From positions 1 through 13,772 of the forward strand of contig JAZHEJ010000013.1 of the NCBI GenBank assembly GCA_036679665.1: a DNA stretch of 13,772 nt, written 5' to 3'. This stretch comes from Tethybacter castelli. Lineage in GTDB: Bacteria > Pseudomonadota > Gammaproteobacteria > Tethybacterales > Tethybacteraceae. Each line of letters opens with the position of its first letter. Positions within the stretch are counted from its first letter, which is position 1. The position numbers were made by a program, and so were the translations under genes. The notes under the pieces were generated by a model. That model saw nothing but the letters and a program-made list of their open reading frames with translations. It was not told where the DNA came from and did no database searches. Below, piece by piece: positions 13,706 through 13,772 of this stretch.

Positions 13706-13772
13706 GGATCGCCCAGTTGCAGCTGTTCCATCGCGCCAAATAAAGTTTCGGACACCTGTTGAGCGATATCTT
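13696..13772. repeat. 77-bp exact direct repeat, terminal copy; likely assembly edge
   Basis: Repeats 13370-13446 without a mismatch and runs to the last base. On the minus strand it places PutA residues that belong downstream (QLQLGDPWEL) directly upstream of GTELARHGRVNG and out of frame, since 326 is not a multiple of three. A length of exactly 77 at a sequence end is the signature of a de Bruijn assembly with k=77, so this copy is probably not genomic. Confidence 0.8.

Noticed and set aside
1..13772. CRISPR arrays, transposases, integrases, phage genes or toxin-antitoxin pairs
   Set aside because: No regularly spaced repeats and no recognisable genes of these kinds were seen on either strand; the island edges show only homologous gene tails and a tRNA relic.

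Overview
The window looks like chromosomal DNA of a proteobacterium of moderate GC content. The evidence is a proteobacterial-type PutA C-terminus, a gamma-glutamyltransferase, a Tat-like signal on a solute-binding protein, and a tRNA-fMet-like sequence whose arms resemble alphaproteobacterial initiator tRNAs. The lineage cannot be fixed more closely from the sequence alone, and several broken genes suggest a genome that is losing or exchanging material.

Layout. (1) 1-1308 is the 3' part of ggt. (2) 1329-1447 is a short, internally deleted remnant of the end of putA. (3) 1463-12336 is an accessory block of about 10.9 kb. Its left half is a sugar-type ABC importer: the ATPase gene reads leftward, and a solute-binding protein and two permeases read rightward from a shared divergent promoter region. 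Its right half is a leftward catabolic cluster: a TIM-barrel sugar isomerase/epimerase, a ribokinase-family kinase, a broken L-fuconate-dehydratase-like gene, a BtpA/SgcQ-family barrel protein, an M42 metallopeptidase and a 6-phospho-3-hexuloisomerase-like SIS protein. A wrecked Schlafen/AlbA_2-type gene on the opposite strand lies between the two parts of this catabolic half. A degenerate tRNA-fMet-like gene lies near the right edge. (4) 12337-12386 repeats the last codons of ggt, and 12407-13705 is the real 3' portion of putA on the minus strand.

How it fits together. The ggt tail and putA tail occur on both sides of the accessory block as diverged direct repeats, about 97 and 95 percent identical. 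The ancestral locus was therefore probably ggt and putA facing each other, with the block arriving between them by recombination within that homology. The cargo resembles the E. coli sgc logic (an M42 protein SgcX, a BtpA barrel SgcQ and sugar-phosphate enzymes beside a transporter), but the PTS is replaced by an ABC importer plus a ribokinase-type kinase. The substrate is unknown. The fuconate-dehydratase-like fragment hints at an acid-sugar branch that has been lost. No dedicated regulator gene is present, although several palindromes sit in the intergenic regions.

Caution: the last 77 bases exactly repeat an internal part of putA and shift its frame. This is what a contig end from a k=77 assembly looks like, so the right edge should not be read as biology without checking.
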